Notes: generated from the sequence alone by a model not told the origin. A DNA stretch of 64,000 bases from Euptelea pleiosperma (GCA_035048495.1 CM068545.1:36904225-36968224), one strand, 5' to 3'. Numbered from the stretch's first letter, positions 1 through 12,454 are shown. Made by a program: numbers and translations.

Positions 1-585
1 AAAATCAGCCTGATTAGTAATTTACAACCTTTGGATCTTTGCACTCAAATGCCAATGGTTAAATTCAACCCATGAAAATAACTTCAATCCAACACTTATA
101 AACCACTGATGATGTTTATTTTTGGTGTGTAGGTCCACCTAGTGAGTAGCAAAACATCCATACGGTCAGCGTCCACTAAGAGTGTGCCATGTGGCTCGTA
201 TTGTGACAGAAGTTTTATGCCTCTATGAACGAGTAAAACTTTGACGACAGGACCCGTCAACAAGGCCGATGACAGGGTCACAATATGAGTCACGTGGTAC
301 ACTCTTAGAAGACTCTGACGGTATGGATGTTTGGCCAATCCCTAGATGGTCCCACAAACCAAAAATCAGTCTGATTAGTGATATCTAGGTGTTGGATTGG
401 AATTATTTTCATGGATTGATTTTAACCGTGTGAATATGAACATTATTGACCATTATTTGAGGTGCAAAGATCCAAAGGTTTGAAATCATTAATCAAGCTG
501 ATTTTTAGTTTGTAGGTCCACCTAGGGATTTGAAAAACATCCATACGGTCAGAGTTCACTAAGAGTGTGCCACATGTCTCATATG
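1..585. repeat. Two adjacent copies of a palindromic MITE family (G-box MITE), the first cut by the window edge
   Basis: Both halves carry the family's marker blocks. These are a CCACGTGG-type outer end, the core 'AACATCCATACGGTCA', the block 'GTAGGTCCACCTAG', and the inner block AATCAGCCTGATTAGTGATT, each present in both orientations. Copy A runs from 1 to about 205, and copy B from about 280 to 585. The same family recurs at 3975-4275, 4912-5150, 22530-22835, 22932-23085, 23550-23845, 61262-61405, 61470-61610 and 61777-62065, with short fragments at 52790-52835 and about 60290-60340. No transposase is present. From the sequence alone it is a non-autonomous inverted-repeat element of unassigned superfamily. 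Confidence 0.8.
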
Positions 586-829
586 CACCCTGTTATCAAA
601 GTTTTACTTTCTATGGACAAACGCCCTTTAAAAGGGCGTTTGTTAGCTTTTTCCAGCAATTTTAGGCAGCTTTATCAGCATTAATTTTTGTCAGATAGAG
701 AAGCCCTTTCAAAGGGCATTTAGTTACTTTTTTTGTAAATGTCAAAATGTTGTTTTTGTGTTTACAAATACAGTTAAATTTATTTTCGTTTATGAAATTT
801 TCCGTTATATATATATATCAATTGGGTTT

Positions 830-1038
830 GGCTCAGGGACCCCTTTTTCTGACCCCTCTCAGGAGTTGTGTTCTCAGCCGTGGATTCCAAGAATCCAATG
901 GTGGTTGATAGTGCTGAGCTAGCATTAACTTTTTTCACTTTTTGCAAAAGCTCAACTACCATTTGATTCGTGAAATCCACAGCCGAGCACACGACTCCCG
1001 CGAGGGGTCAAAAAAAGGGGGTCCTCAGAGCCTGAGCC
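830..1038. repeat. Palindromic MITE (GGGGTCAGAAAAAGGGGG family), copy 1
   Basis: The two ends are inverted copies: GGCTCAGGGACCCC and CTGACCCCTCTC on the left answer GAGGGGTCA, AAGGGGGTCC and GAGCCTGAGCC on the right. The inner blocks CCGTGGATTCCAAGAATCCAA and its complement also pair. The element can fold almost end to end. It has no coding capacity. Confidence 0.8.
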
Positions 1039-1053
1039 ATATCAATTATACAT

Positions 1054-1650
1054 AAGGCTCAAGTTCCAAGGACCCCCTTTTTTTTACCCCTCTCGTGAGT
1101 CATGTTCTCGGCCGTGGATCAAAGAATCCAATGGTGGTAGATAGTGCTGAGCTGGCAATAACATTTTCACTTTTTTGCAAAAGCTCAACAACCGTTGGAT
1201 TCGTGACGGTCGAGTAGGGGTGTCAATTTTACCCGTTTAACCGGAATCGAAAACACCGGTTCCGGTTCTACATTTTTAGTAACCGATTAAAAAGGAACTG
1301 GAATCGAACCGAAAATAATGGTTCCGGTTCCGAGTAGTTTAATATGGAACCGAAACCAATAAGAACCGGAACCAAACCGATAAGAACCGGTACCAATATA
1401 TATGTCAAAATTCTCATATTCTTAAGATTTGGTCCAATATACCCGGAATCGGAACCGATAGAAATATATAATCGGTTCCAATTCCGGATCCATCACTTTG
1501 AGAACCGGAACTGTCAAGGAACCGAACAGATAAGAACCGGAACCGATTATTCTGGTTCTGGCCACCTTAGGAACTGAACCGGAACTACGGCCGAGCGAAA
1601 GACTCCAGAGAAAGGTCAGAAAAAGGGGGTCCTCGGGGCCTGAGCCATAT
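1054..1650. repeat. Palindromic MITE, copy 2, split by a 372-bp nested insertion
   Basis: The left part (1054-1214) and right part (1587-1650) match copy 1 in order. The host element is interrupted between ACGGTCGAG (1206-1214) and ACGGCCGAG (1587-1595), which is a 9-bp target-site duplication with one mismatch. Confidence 0.8.
1215..1586. mobile_element. Nested MITE built of GGAACCGG-type repeats
   Basis: This 372-bp insert is dominated by short repeated blocks such as GAACCGGAACC and CCGATAAGAACCGG. It begins AGGGGTGTCAATT, a very common start of dispersed plant MITEs. The 9-bp flanking duplication fits Mutator-type transposition. The open frame inside it is simple-repeat translation and not a gene. 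A related GGAACCG-rich patch lies at 23940-24240. Confidence 0.65.
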
Positions 1651-1660
1651 CAATTATACA

Positions 1661-1856
1661 TAAGGCTCAAGCTCCGAGGACTTTTTCTGACCCCTCTCGG
1701 GAGTCGTGTGCTCGGCTATAGATTTCACAAATCCAACGGTGGTTGAGTGCTAGCACAAAGTGAATGCCAGCACAACACTATCAACCACCGTTGGATTCTC
1801 TGAATCCACGGTCGAGCACACGATTCCTGAGGAGGATCAGAAAAAGGGGGTCAACT
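1661..1856. repeat. Palindromic MITE, copy 3
   Basis: Same family as 830-1038. It lies in tandem after copy 2 and shares the spacer block CATAAGGCTCAAG. Arms containing CCAACGGTGGTTGAGTG and its complement face each other around a short centre. Confidence 0.75.
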
Positions 1857-2649
1857 ACATAATTGGGGTAGAATACTACATGTACAATCAATAGCCATAG
1901 TATATTCTAGTAGAGCAGCAAAGCACTTGTTCCTTACACACCCACGGACAAACTGAGTACTCAAAGTTCAACATTGATGCTTCCCATGGCTCGATCTGTG
2001 GGTGTACAATGACAATGGCGTGTGATTCTGCTCCTGAAGACTGATCCTTCCCCACATGAGAAATAGATATTGAGCACACATGTAAAAACCCATCCTCCTC
2101 ACACACACAGAGGGCCATCTCGATATAAGTTGAGGCATAAGGCAAAAACTTTATATAAGAACTTTTTTATATTTAATATATTAATATATATGATATTAAT
2201 TGAAAAAATTGAAAACTCTATATAATAGAAAATCTTTATTTAACAATTATTCATGATAATAAAAAACTACAGAAAAAATTTAGATGGAGAAGAATCTCGT
2301 AGCCCTAAATAAATCATTTTTGGGCCCAATGATTGCAAAGATGTTTAGCCCACACCTATTGGTAGATAAATTATGTAGAAATCAGCTTGATTGATGACTT
2401 ATGACCATTGGATTTAATACCCAAAAAACTGAACCGGATTCTATAAATTTTGTTGATTTTAAGGTTTCCGTATACAACAACACGGAAAAATCTTACTTTC
2501 GATAATTTCTCCAAACAGTTGGCCAAGGAAGTCAACAAAGAAGCGACTCATGCTAAATCTAGAGTAATGACCCTTTACCATTCCTCCCCATCTTGCAAAT
2601 CCCATTTTTAGAATCTGTCTCCTCTTATCTTCCATAATGATTCCCTTTT
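1857..2649. other. Unannotated AT-rich stretch
   Basis: I see no gene or recognisable element. The one sizeable frame (1888-2145, minus) has no homology I recognise and no splice context. Confidence 0.5.
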
Positions 2650-3640
2650 AATTACTACGTTATGTCCTAGAGGGGGGTGAATAGGATAATTTTTAATTTT
2701 TTTGCGAATTCTATATGGATTAAAAATTAATGATCACACAAGGCGGAAATGATCAAACAATTAAAATACGAATCATCCACAGAACATAGCTATGAGAAAA
2801 TTTGAGACAAAAAATGCAAACATTCACAACCCCATGAAAGACAGATTTATAATGGTTCGGTGACTCCGCAACTACGTCAACTGTCAATACTCAACACAAG
2901 TAATATTATATTATCTCAATCATGCATTACAACATATCCAATTGAAATAAATAATCAAATAACTAAGTTATCACTTAGTTTTAATCTAACGAGAATCACT
3001 TCTTGCTCACCTAGAGAGTCAACCTAGGCTAGTAGTCTATTTAGAGAAATTCTTTTCTCATGGATCTACAATCATCAACTCAGTTATATGAGTCATCACT
3101 CATCCACCAATCACAAATATTCAACGTTCATATACTTCAAATTCTATCTAAAATGGTTTGATCATAGAGACACTTACCTTTAAATGAATACGATAAAATA
3201 GAAATTTCTTTGGAGAAGAATTCGCCTAAGAGACACTCTATCAAAAGTAATCATGCTTGTAGAAAATAATAGCTAATAGTCTCTTCAAACACTTAGAGCC
3301 TTCACAAGGAATACACAGCTTTGTTTAGGTGAAGCTCTCACAAATTTCAAATCTCTGAACTGAAAGAATGATAATCAAAGGATAGAAGCTTAGAGATCTC
3401 TTAATTGGGTTAATTCTTATGAGGAGGGAAGGCTCTAATTTATAAGCCAGCCTCTACTCAATAGAAACGAACCGAAAATAGTCGTTTGAAGGACCAAAGT
3501 GCGCCTAAACTCGCAAAAAAGATCGAGTCAAAACGAGATCCGAAAAGGATGGGGTTGACCGCAATAAAAATTTAATATATTTTAATGAAAAAGCCCATCC
3601 ACTTGTCCATATAAGGAAGCCCCTTCACACAAACACCGTC
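2650..3640 (-). mobile_element. Copia-type LTR fragment or solo LTR
   Basis: The block CCTAGAGGGGGGTGAATAGG, followed about 180 bp later by ATGGTTCGGTGACTCCGCAACTACGTC, is the same sequence type as the LTR at 29659-30517, which reads GTGGTTCGGTGTACC and ACCTACGTCC. It has the same plus-strand orientation, so the LTR reads on the minus strand. No primer-binding site or internal coding region flanks it. The left border at the block is fairly clear and the right border is uncertain. Confidence 0.5.
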
Positions 3641-3974
3641 TCTATGGTTGGAATAGATTTTGTACTTATCCTAATGCCACATTAACCTTTTTCTAACTTT
3701 TTATCATTTTCCTTGCACGCACGTGCTACAACTTCCGCAGCTTGTTCCACATTCTCAAATCCCATGGTCCGGATTCAAGATTCTTCATATCTTATTGCAG
3801 ACCAAAACCTAAGACTCATCACTACCGCCCACATGGTGAGGTTGACTTTGGATGTATTTACTAATTTAATTCTTGTTCTCTAAGCCCTATCATACAGCCA
3901 TGGACAAAATAAACAACACGTAGAAACTGGAGAGTAGGACTTTGATGGACGTCCGTCATGACGATGGACTCATA

Positions 3975-4275
3975 GTATAAGCCATGTGGAACATTCTTAG
4001 CGATCTCTGACCGGCCTTGTGATGTTTGGAAAAATTCTAGGTGGACCTACAAACCAAAAATTAGCCTGATTAGTGATTTATAAGTGTTCGATTGGATTTG
4101 TTTTCATGGGTTGATTCGTAACCGTTGAATTTGAGCATTATTTGGGGTACAAAGATCCAAAGGTTTGAAATCACTAATCGGGCTTATTTTGGTGTGTAGG
4201 TCCACCCAGAGATGGGGCAAACATCCATACGGTTAATGGTGTCTAAGAGTGTGCCATGTGGCTCATACGCTGGTC
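3975..4275. repeat. G-box MITE copy
   Basis: Nearly full-length copy of the family at 1-585. The left end reads GCCATGTGGAACATTCTTAG and the right end reads TCTAAGAGTGTGCCATGTGGC, in inverted orientation. The AGCCTGATTAGTGATT and AATCACTAATC blocks lie between them. Confidence 0.75.
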
Positions 4276-4687
4276 CGTCATCAATGTTGAGTAGACTTCA
4301 TTTAGCAAAGTTCTACTCAAAACCGGAGATGTTGATCACAAGCAACCATCCTGCGTGTTGGTCATGCCAAAATAGTGTTGACAGAACCTGTATGGCTGAC
4401 TACCATATTGATGGACTTACACCTCAAAATTAATTCCATTAGTGATTCATAATGGACCTTATTGAACACACTCTCCAAACCCATAGTTAAAAATGCCCAA
4501 ATTAATGGAAAAGGTGACACTTATCAGGCAGATTTTAGGAGTGTAGGTTCACCAAGGAATGGACCAATAACCAAACATTTTATGGGACCCAAAAAGGTAT
4601 GCCACGTGGCAGTAGTTGGTGTGACTGATATGTGACCAATACAAAGAAGGCACATTTAGATTTTTTTGACTTAGGCCTCAACTTCTA

Positions 4688-4895
4688 TAGAGTGATCCGG
4701 CAACCTTTTGTTCTGGTGATCCTGCCACTTATAGTTAAGTGGTACCTGTCCTGGGGTTAAGGTGGCTCTTAACTATAGCTGTTCTTTCTCCACTATTAAG
4801 GGCCACCTTAACCCCAGGACACTGACAGGTAGTGCTTAACTATAAGTGGTAGGATCACTGGATCAAAAAGTTGCCGGATCAAAACTTTTATCCTA
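4688..4895. repeat. Long perfect-looking palindromic MITE
   Basis: The left arm (GATCCGGCAAC, TGATCCTGCCACTTATAGTT, CCTGTCCTGGGGTTAAGGTGG) is mirrored by the right arm (CCACCTTAACCCCAGGACA, AACTATAAGTGGTAGGATCA, GTTGCCGGATC). The arms are about 90-100 nt and close on a loop of about 15-20 nt. No other copy is visible in this window. Confidence 0.85.
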
Positions 4896-4911
4896 ATCCA
4901 TCCTGCCACTT

Positions 4912-5150
4912 ATAGTGGACCTACAAATCAAAAATCAACCTGATTAGCATTTCTAAGCGTTCGATTGAAGCCATTTTCATGGGTTGATTTTAACTGTCCG
5001 TGGAAATTTGAGCATTATCGGCCATTATTTGGGGTACAAGATTGAAGGGGTAGAAATCACTAATCAGGCTGATTTTTGTTTTGTACTTCCACCTAGGGAT
5101 TTGCCAAACATCCATATGGTCAGTGTCCTCTAAAATATGCCACGTGGATC
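4912..5150. repeat. G-box MITE copy, left end missing
   Basis: Retains GTGGACCTACAAATCAAAAATCAACCTGATTAG on the left. On the right it has AATCACTAATCAGGCTGATTTTT, CCACCTAGGGATTTGCCAAAC and ATGCCACGTGG. It abuts the palindrome at 4688-4895. Confidence 0.7.
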
Positions 5151-5384
5151 ATTTTCTGGGCGTTCAGTGACCATCGCCAGTCAGCCAAGTTTTAGAGAGA
5201 TGGAGAGAGATCTCTCTTTTAGGGGTGTGCCTCAGACCAGGAGTCCGCCCCGACAGGAGATGGAGTGTGCAAATATGCGCTCCCTTCAACAAGGATGGGC
5301 TAAACATCCATGTGGTTAGTGGGCCCAAAAAAAATGTGCTAAGTAGGGCCATGAGAAGGAAAAACTTTAGATGCAGTCGATGCA

Positions 5385-6035
5385 GAGGACCCACTAACCG
5401 CATGGATGTTTTGTCCACCCCTTTTTGGATGTACATACCCAAAAAAAAATCAACGTTATTGTTTATATCTAGCAATTGATTTTAGTACTTTTAAGATTGA
5501 TTCTAGCCGTTGGATTCAGGCATCTTATTTCAATATTAAATCCGAAAACCTAGAAATCACCAATCAAGCTGATTTTTAATGTGTTTATCTACTAATGGGT
5601 GGGGTAAACCAAGGTATAAAAGAGGCCATTTTAACGGTATAACGGACTGGGGGCATTACCGTTAAAACGGATTGTAACGGACAGGGGCAAAAATTTTAAA
5701 TAAAATGGAATTTAACGGATTTTAACAGAATTTAACGGGAAAAATGTCGCTGAAATTCAAAATTTTAAATTTGAAATTCAAATTGTCAAAAACAAAAAAT
5801 CAGATTTTAACGGAAATAAAGGCTGTTTTTTTTCACAAAATTTTTCAGATTTTAACGGCTGTTAAAACGATTTTAACGGCCGTTAAAGCGAAAAATAGCC
5901 ATTAATTTCTAAGCCTCAAAACGGTTTTTAACGTAACAGGCTTGGTGTATTCCCATTTAAACGGCGTTATTTTAAACCATTGGGTAAACATCCATCTGGT
6001 CAGTATGCCTAAAAATTAAGCTATATAGGGCCTGG
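5385..6035. repeat. Diverged relative of the G-box MITE, host of a nested MITE
   Basis: CCGCATGGATGTTTTGTCC on the left and AAACATCCATCTGGTCAG on the right flank blocks resembling the G-box MITE interior. It is split by the 372-bp element at 5610-5981. A further degenerate relative follows at about 6105-6215. Confidence 0.55.
5610..5981. mobile_element. hAT-like MITE (TAACGG family), nested
   Basis: Ends CAAGGTATAAAA and TTTTAAACCATT form a short terminal inverted repeat of the CARGG type seen in hAT elements. It is flanked by the 8-bp direct repeat GGGTAAAC at 5602-5609 and 5982-5989, the usual hAT duplication length. The body is made of TAACGG and CCGTT repeats. Relatives occur at 43254-43636 and, as fragments, within 14235-14450, 15290-15420, 15657-15730, 36430-36750 and 54470-54510. 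Confidence 0.7.
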
Positions 6036-6215
6036 ACTCAGAGCCATCTCTACCATAAGGCCATTAAGGCAGTCGTGTTAGGCCCCAGGTTAGAGAAGGC
6101 CTCCAGCCCACTAACCACATGGATGTTTAGCCCACCTCCTTGTTGGATATACAATCATGCATGTTTTTTGGCTAGTAAATCCAATGGCTAGAAATCATCA
6201 ATCAAGCTGATTTTT

Positions 6216-7934
6216 AGTGGGCTTAGGCAATCGCGTAAATGGCCTTAAGATCAGGGTTGTCTCTATATTTGACATGTGTACTAATGTTGTGCTCATATTG
6301 CACACAACTTCACATTCAATACATGCATTTACAATGATTTTGTAACGTCCGTGGCAAAGAAGAGTTGTGACATAGCAATGCACTGTCCGATGGAGTGCGC
6401 AGCGAGGGTAGAGGGTACGCATAGCGGCGACGGGAGGGTGTACAACCACCGAGGAGGGCATTTGGCGACGACCGAAGAGAGGGAGAGAAGAAAGGAAGAG
6501 AGAAAACCAGGGAGGAAAAGAGAAAGGAAGGCAGGAAGATGGGAAGATCGTTTGTGTAAATTTTTTATTTTCACAGGGACCTATAGCGACCACCTTACAG
6601 TCGTTCTGGAGATAGAAAAAAATAGCCAAGCCAAACAGGGACGCAAGAAAAAGAGAAATAGAAAAAATAAATGGAAATCTTCTCGGAAAAGTTACCAAGA
6701 AAGTTTGGCCAATCTCCCGAGAGTGGGCGAACGTGAGTGCATATTTTTACCTATGAACTTGATCATATACGTGTGCAATTATAATATAAAAAAAATGTAA
6801 AAAGAGTCTATTGAAAAGTAATAGTCAGCTCAGTCAAACTCCATTCCCAACAGACTTCTTTAAACAGCATGCTTGCTGGATGGAAGAGTTGAGGAACTGA
6901 AGAACTAAAGAACAAAATAGCTGAAGATCAAACTGAAAAGATGAAGAACTGAAAAGTTGAGTTGCCTTGCTAACAGCAGGCTTGTTGGACCGAAGAGCTA
7001 AAGAGCTGCTAGACCACCTTGCTAAGCCGCTAGATCAGTGAGCCTCTAAACTACCTTATTGAGCCATTGGACCAATGAGCTGTCATATTTCTGGATGAGG
7101 GAGGTTTAATGTTTTGATGACAAGTGGTGAGATTGATCGAATACTCTGAAAGAGAAGTTAAGACTTGGTCATATAGAATAACCCACAGAGATGCTAAGAA
7201 GGATGCCTCTCCAAATAAGGAAGTAGACTCGCACTAAAATACATAAGTTACTTTTAATAGGAAATCGCAACAAACAGGCTAATCGTATCAAAAGCCAGAT
7301 TATCCATACTAGTAAAGGATCCAAACTCCGAGAAGAGCTCTACTCGTACATCTATAAAAAAAAGGTCATCAATGGTACAATATATGCAATCTTCCCTAAA
7401 ACCTCATCTCCTACTACTGCTAGCGCTGCAGACTTGAGAGTTGGAGTGGTTTCCTTGCAAGTGGAGGAGCGCTATCCGGGAGGGATGCGAACTGAAGTGT
7501 GCGATAAAGATTCGTCACGTCAGATTTTTTGCCCACAAACCCCATAACCCAAACTCTTAAATTTTCCTCAATCACATAATCCGAAATTATCAAAGACGAC
7601 TTTAAATAAAAGTTATAACCATAACACCAATAATAATCATTAGATTTGTGATCTTACAATGAATCGATCAGATCAATCCACGTGATTACAATTTCATATG
7701 AAGAAAACTAGTAAAATTTTCCTTTTGGGGGAACTAACTAAAGAAGTTGTTGCCTCCCAAATATTAGAACTTCCTAGCAATTATAGTTGGAAGGAGGGGG
7801 CAAGATGACACTTTCAAGACGAACTCTGAAGTCACGATTGGTAATACTGTAGACGATCGAATGATTACTCCAGTTTGCAAGGGAAAAGTGATCACAATGA
7901 TAAGAAGTCTAGGAAGAAATCTTTTGGAAACAAA
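6216..7934. other. No gene recognised
   Basis: Contains a purine-rich block at 6470-6680, which yields spurious Arg/Lys/Glu-rich frames, and a degenerate GAAGAACTGAA-type repeat patch at 6880-7080. I find no conserved protein signature on either strand. Confidence 0.5.
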
Positions 7935-10900
7935 AATCCAAAATCAGATGGCTTCAAGAAGGGGATTCCAACACTAGTTTCTTTCATGCTACTACCAAGG
8001 AAAGAAGGAAATAGGCTCACTCTTTCTTCAAGATGATTCGTGGTTTGAAGATCAAAGTTCTATTCATAAAAGGGCAGTGGATTATTTTAATACCTTACTT
8101 CAGTCCGAGCCATCTGGTAGAAGCAAATTTAAAATTTTGTTTCAGATGAATGTCTCGGTCAAGTGAAAAAATGAAACAAACTCCGAAACGAAACGAAACA
8201 CTCACGAAACATTAAAAAAATGATTAAAAAAATGAAATTTCTTAAACATTACGAAACATTTCAAAAAAATTTCAAAATCATGAAATCATTTTTTTTTTTT
8301 TTATTGTATCAGATTGTCTCAATTTGTCTCGGCGAAACAAACCGAAATATTACGAAACATTACGAAACATATGAAACATTCAATGTTTTGTTTCGATTTT
8401 CTTACGAAACGAAAACATTACGAAACATTCCAAAATTTTAAACCATGGGCAGAAGACGTCTTTCAACATATTCCCCAGATTGTTGATGAAGAAGATAGTG
8501 TGGCATTGTTGGTATTGTAGAGTTGTTAAGAAGTCAGAGTTATTGCTGTCTTAAACAATATTCCTCAAGATAGTGCTCCTAGTCCAGATGGCTTTTCAGC
8601 GAGTTTCTATCAGTCGTGTTGGGATATTGTGGGAGAAGATGTTGTTAAGGTAGTGGTTGAGTTCTTCAAAGGTAACTCCTTCCCTGGGTCCTTCACAAGC
8701 AATTTCATTTCCTTGATCCCTAAAAGAGATAGCCCTCAGCATTATGTGGACTTTAGGCCTATTAGTCTATGTAATGTTATCTACAAGGTCTTTTCTAAAA
8801 TCATTACTACCAAACTGGGCAAGGTAATGGGAAAATTGATTTCTTTCTAGCAAGGTGCCTTCATCAAAGATAGGTTGATCACTGAGAATGTGGGCTTAGC
8901 ACAAGAATTGGTTCATTACATAGGCAAAAAAGTCTTTGGAAGAAACGTGGTACTGAAAATTGACATGGCCAAAGCTTATGACCGTGTTGAGAGTGGCATT
9001 TTCTCATTGAAGTTCTGAAGAGGTTTGGCTTTGATGCTCGTTGGATTGGTCTCATCTCCAACTGCAATAGTAGCAATTGGTTTTCGATCTTACTCTAGGG
9101 TACTTATGAAGGTCACTTTAAAGCCACCAAAGGCCTCAGACATGGAGATCCCTTATCTCCCTTTTATTTATTCTGTGCTCGGAGGTTCTTAGTAGAGGCC
9201 TAAAGTCTCATTTTTCTAATGGCAATATTAGCTACTTCCATACCCCGAGGAACTGCAATCCGATAACTCACCTTATGTACGCAGATGATCTGGTGATTTT
9301 TTTGAATGGGAGGAAAACATCCATTGATGGATGTGTAAAATTCCTGAATCATTATTGTAGATGCTCTGGCCAAAAAGTTAATGAGAATAAAAGCTCTTTT
9401 GTTATGCACTCCAAGATCCCCATGGCCAGAGTTGAGATTGTTAGAAGACAAACCAACTTCATGGATAAAAAACTTTCATTCATTTATCTTGGCGTTCATA
9501 TCTATGAAATTATGATGAAAAAGGAATTCTTCAATGAACTTCTTAATAAAGTCCAGAATAAGGTGGCAAGATGAAAAAATTGACTCTTGTCTCAAGGAGG
9601 TAAGCTTGTTCTTATTTCCCACTCCCTTTCTAGTATGCTGATTTATCTGTTATCCGCTACCTTTGTGCCTAAGTTTGTATTGTTGGATTTGGAGGAAAAA
9701 AAAACTCATATTTTTTTTGGGGTGAACATTAGGGGAATGTAAAAAGAAATGGGTGGCATAGAATAGAATTTGCAAACCATTGACAAAGGCAGGCTGGGTA
9801 CCAAGAATATCTTTGAGGTTATGGAATGTTTCCGAATGCAAAAAATGTGGAAAATTAGTTACAAAATGCGTTGTGAGCTCAGTCTATGCATGAAAAATAT
9901 TTGAGAAATCCAGGATTTAATTTCTTAGAAGGCGCTAAGGTGGGTGTGTCCCAGATGTGGAGGGATTCTTTGAAATCCTTGAAATTCTTATGTCACAACT
10001 CTGCTTAGGTTATTAAGGAGGGGGTATGAACTTTTGGTTTGAGAATTGGTCAGGAAAAGGATTAATTGCCGATAACTTCAACATTGATGAGATGGAGAAA
10101 AATGTTACTCTTCTTGAAGCTATAGAAAGGAATTTCGTCATGCAGCAAGATAATGTGGATGTGATTTAGAACTTATATGAGGAGAGTTATTTCTTCATTG
10201 AAAATGAGGATGAGAAGAGGGTTTGGCTTCACTCCAATAATGGTAAATTTACCTTCAAATCCGCGTATAGCAAGATCAGATCTCAAAATCAAAAATGGCC
10301 TTTGGCAGAATGGGTTTGGCATAAGAATGTGCCAACTAAAATTGGGGTTTTCGTTTGGAAGCTTGCCAAAGGTGCTACCTCAGTGTATTATGTGCTACAG
10401 AAGAACTTTGTTAATATTGCCTCCAAGTGCTATTGCTGCTCTTCTCCTAGTATTGAAAATATCAAGCACCTGTTCATGGACAGTGAACTAGATAAAGCCA
10501 TTGGGAACCTTTCACTACTATTTTTGGCGTTTATGTATGAAACTTAATGGTTCTCCATCACTTCTAGAAAGTCCCAATTGGGCATTCTTTACATTATTAT
10601 TCCCTTGGTTATTCTTTGGGAGATTTGGCTGAAAAGGAACAAACATATGTATGAGGGGAATAGTAATAATTTCGCTTCTATTAAGAGAAAAATCTGGTAT
10701 TGGATCAGAGATATCAACTCTAACATTTTTCCAACCAAGCCTAATGATGGGCATCTTAAACATATTCTTGAGAATCTCTACTTGAGGGAGATTGGAGTTA
10801 TTGCTAGAATGGCTACTACTGTTTACTGGAAGAAGCCTAATGCTGAAATTGCTTTAAATGTGGATGGTGCATCCTCCAGCCATAATATTGCTAGTGGTGG

Positions 10901-11395
10901 TGGCCTCATCAAAGATCATTATAGTAATCTTATGGTGTTTCACTCTTTTTATGGCAAGGGGTGGGCGCTACAAAGCCAATTATTCAGTTAGACTCTAAGC
11001 TTGTGGTCTCTTGGATCACTAAACGGGTTCTCATTCCTTGGCATTTGAAACAGTGGTGATTGAAAATCTTGGATATTCTTAAAAAGTTTGATTATTTCAT
11101 TATTCACATCTATAGAGAGTCAACTGTCGCTGCGGATTATATGGCCATTCAGGGTTTCATGCCAAATCTTATCAGGAATTCAAAGACTATGTTCCTACCC
11201 GGCTCATTGATTTTATCCATCTGGATAAGATCGATACTCCCTACATTAGAGCTTAAGCTTGATCCTCATTGTATCCTCTGCCAGCATGAATCTGTTCTTC
11301 GTTACTGTTAGCATCTTGAGGGGTTAGGTACTTACGTCTCCTTGGCTAAGTGTACTTTAATTTTTCAATCAATAAATCCTCCCTCCCTTTGTGGA
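7935..11395 (+). pseudogene. Decayed L1-type LINE with RT and RNase H
   Basis: Reading through frameshifts and stops, the pieces appear in ORF2 order. The EN-RT linker comes first (RWLQEGDSNTSFFHATTKERR at 7939-8010, then IHKRAVDYFNTLL). The RT palm follows (APSPDGFSASFYQSCW; FRPISLCNVIYKVFSKII; VLKIDMAKAYDRVE). The catalytic motif is MYADDLVIF at 9275, with YADD intact. Next come the zf-RVT module (VWHKNVPTKIGVFVWKLAKG near 10310) and a plant-LINE RNase H domain (ALNVDGASSSHNIASGGGLI near 10855; YRESTVAADYMA near 11110). A hAT-like MITE splits the linker at about 8125-8447. No endonuclease is recognisable upstream, so it is 5' truncated and inactive. Confidence 0.85.
8125..8447. mobile_element. 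GAAACATTACGAAAC-repeat MITE inside the LINE
   Basis: An AT-rich block made of CGAAACATTA repeats interrupts the LINE reading frame between its YFNTLLQSEPSG segment and its NIPQDSAPSPDG segment. The right end TTTTAAACCATG matches the terminal sequence of the TAACGG MITEs. The left end is less certain. Confidence 0.55.
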
Positions 11396-12454
11396 GGTTC
11401 TCCAAAAACTAAATAAATGTATCTCTGCCCTCTCAACCGCTAAAAATAGAAGTTTGGAGGCACGGGTAAGAGGAGGACGATCTTACTTCTCAAACTAGAT
11501 CATATATTCATCATATGCTATATGTCATCAATTCTTCTTGCTAATTGCTACACCGGAGAGTTTTTTGCAAGTACCCACCACCACCATTTCCTCACTGTGG
11601 AGTTACGACAATTGCAGCATCCGGACCAAATATTGAGGTGGTGATCAGCATCCAATTTATAGATGGAACGATTCCTGATCATCAGATCAGATTGATTTTT
11701 GACCAAAGATATTAATGTTCCATTGTGATCTACCAAATTGTGGGTCCCCCCTTTTTAGCATCACACTTAAGATTGTCCATCCATACTGTTCCTCAATTCT
11801 TGCATATCTGCATGTGGGGTCAATTAGTTGATACATGGTGGAGTAGGGAGGAGACATGAAACTTCACTGTGGGCCCTAACATCAAAAACTGCCAGTAAAA
11901 AGCCAAGTTTGATAAGCTTTGATTGATAAGGTGGAGAACAATGTGTGGGATCAAATGTGTCCCTGAAAAGCCATCCTACCTTTATGAGAAGAACCTTACA
12001 AAAGAGTCAATAGTAACGGGTGTTACATATACGTGACATCATCAATCGCCATTGTTTAAGTTTAATTAAAATATATTAAATTGGTTGTACTAGAAATAGA
12101 AATATAATATAAAATACTAAGTTCGTTTTTTTTTTTTATATAAACGTGAGCTATCTAGATGCATGATCGCTGTCATTCGATTAATCATCTACTTGCATGC
12201 CCCCCATCAATAGGGGCCCAACAAATAAGCGGTTCTGATTGATGGGCCGGTGGGCCTGATCTACTATATAGAATCTGTATCACATTTTTGATACAGAAGT
12301 CCCTCAAATTGCCACGTGGCAACTCCTTCAAGCCCACTGATCCATAAGGGAAAAAATTCCTTCCAAAATGTCTGACAAGTAACCCCTTGTTAACAGAAAT
12401 TGGCAGGTCCCGTTCCCCTCTGATACGTACATCTAGGCTCAAACCCAACCACGT
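11396..12454. other. No gene recognised
   Basis: Ordinary intergenic sequence up to the assembly gap. I see no conserved coding segment, RNA gene or clear repeat boundaries. Confidence 0.5.

Noticed and set aside
6351..6800. 149-aa Arg/Lys/Glu-rich open frame
   Set aside because: It translates a purine-rich low-complexity tract. The antisense frame is equally open, and there is no homology or splice context.
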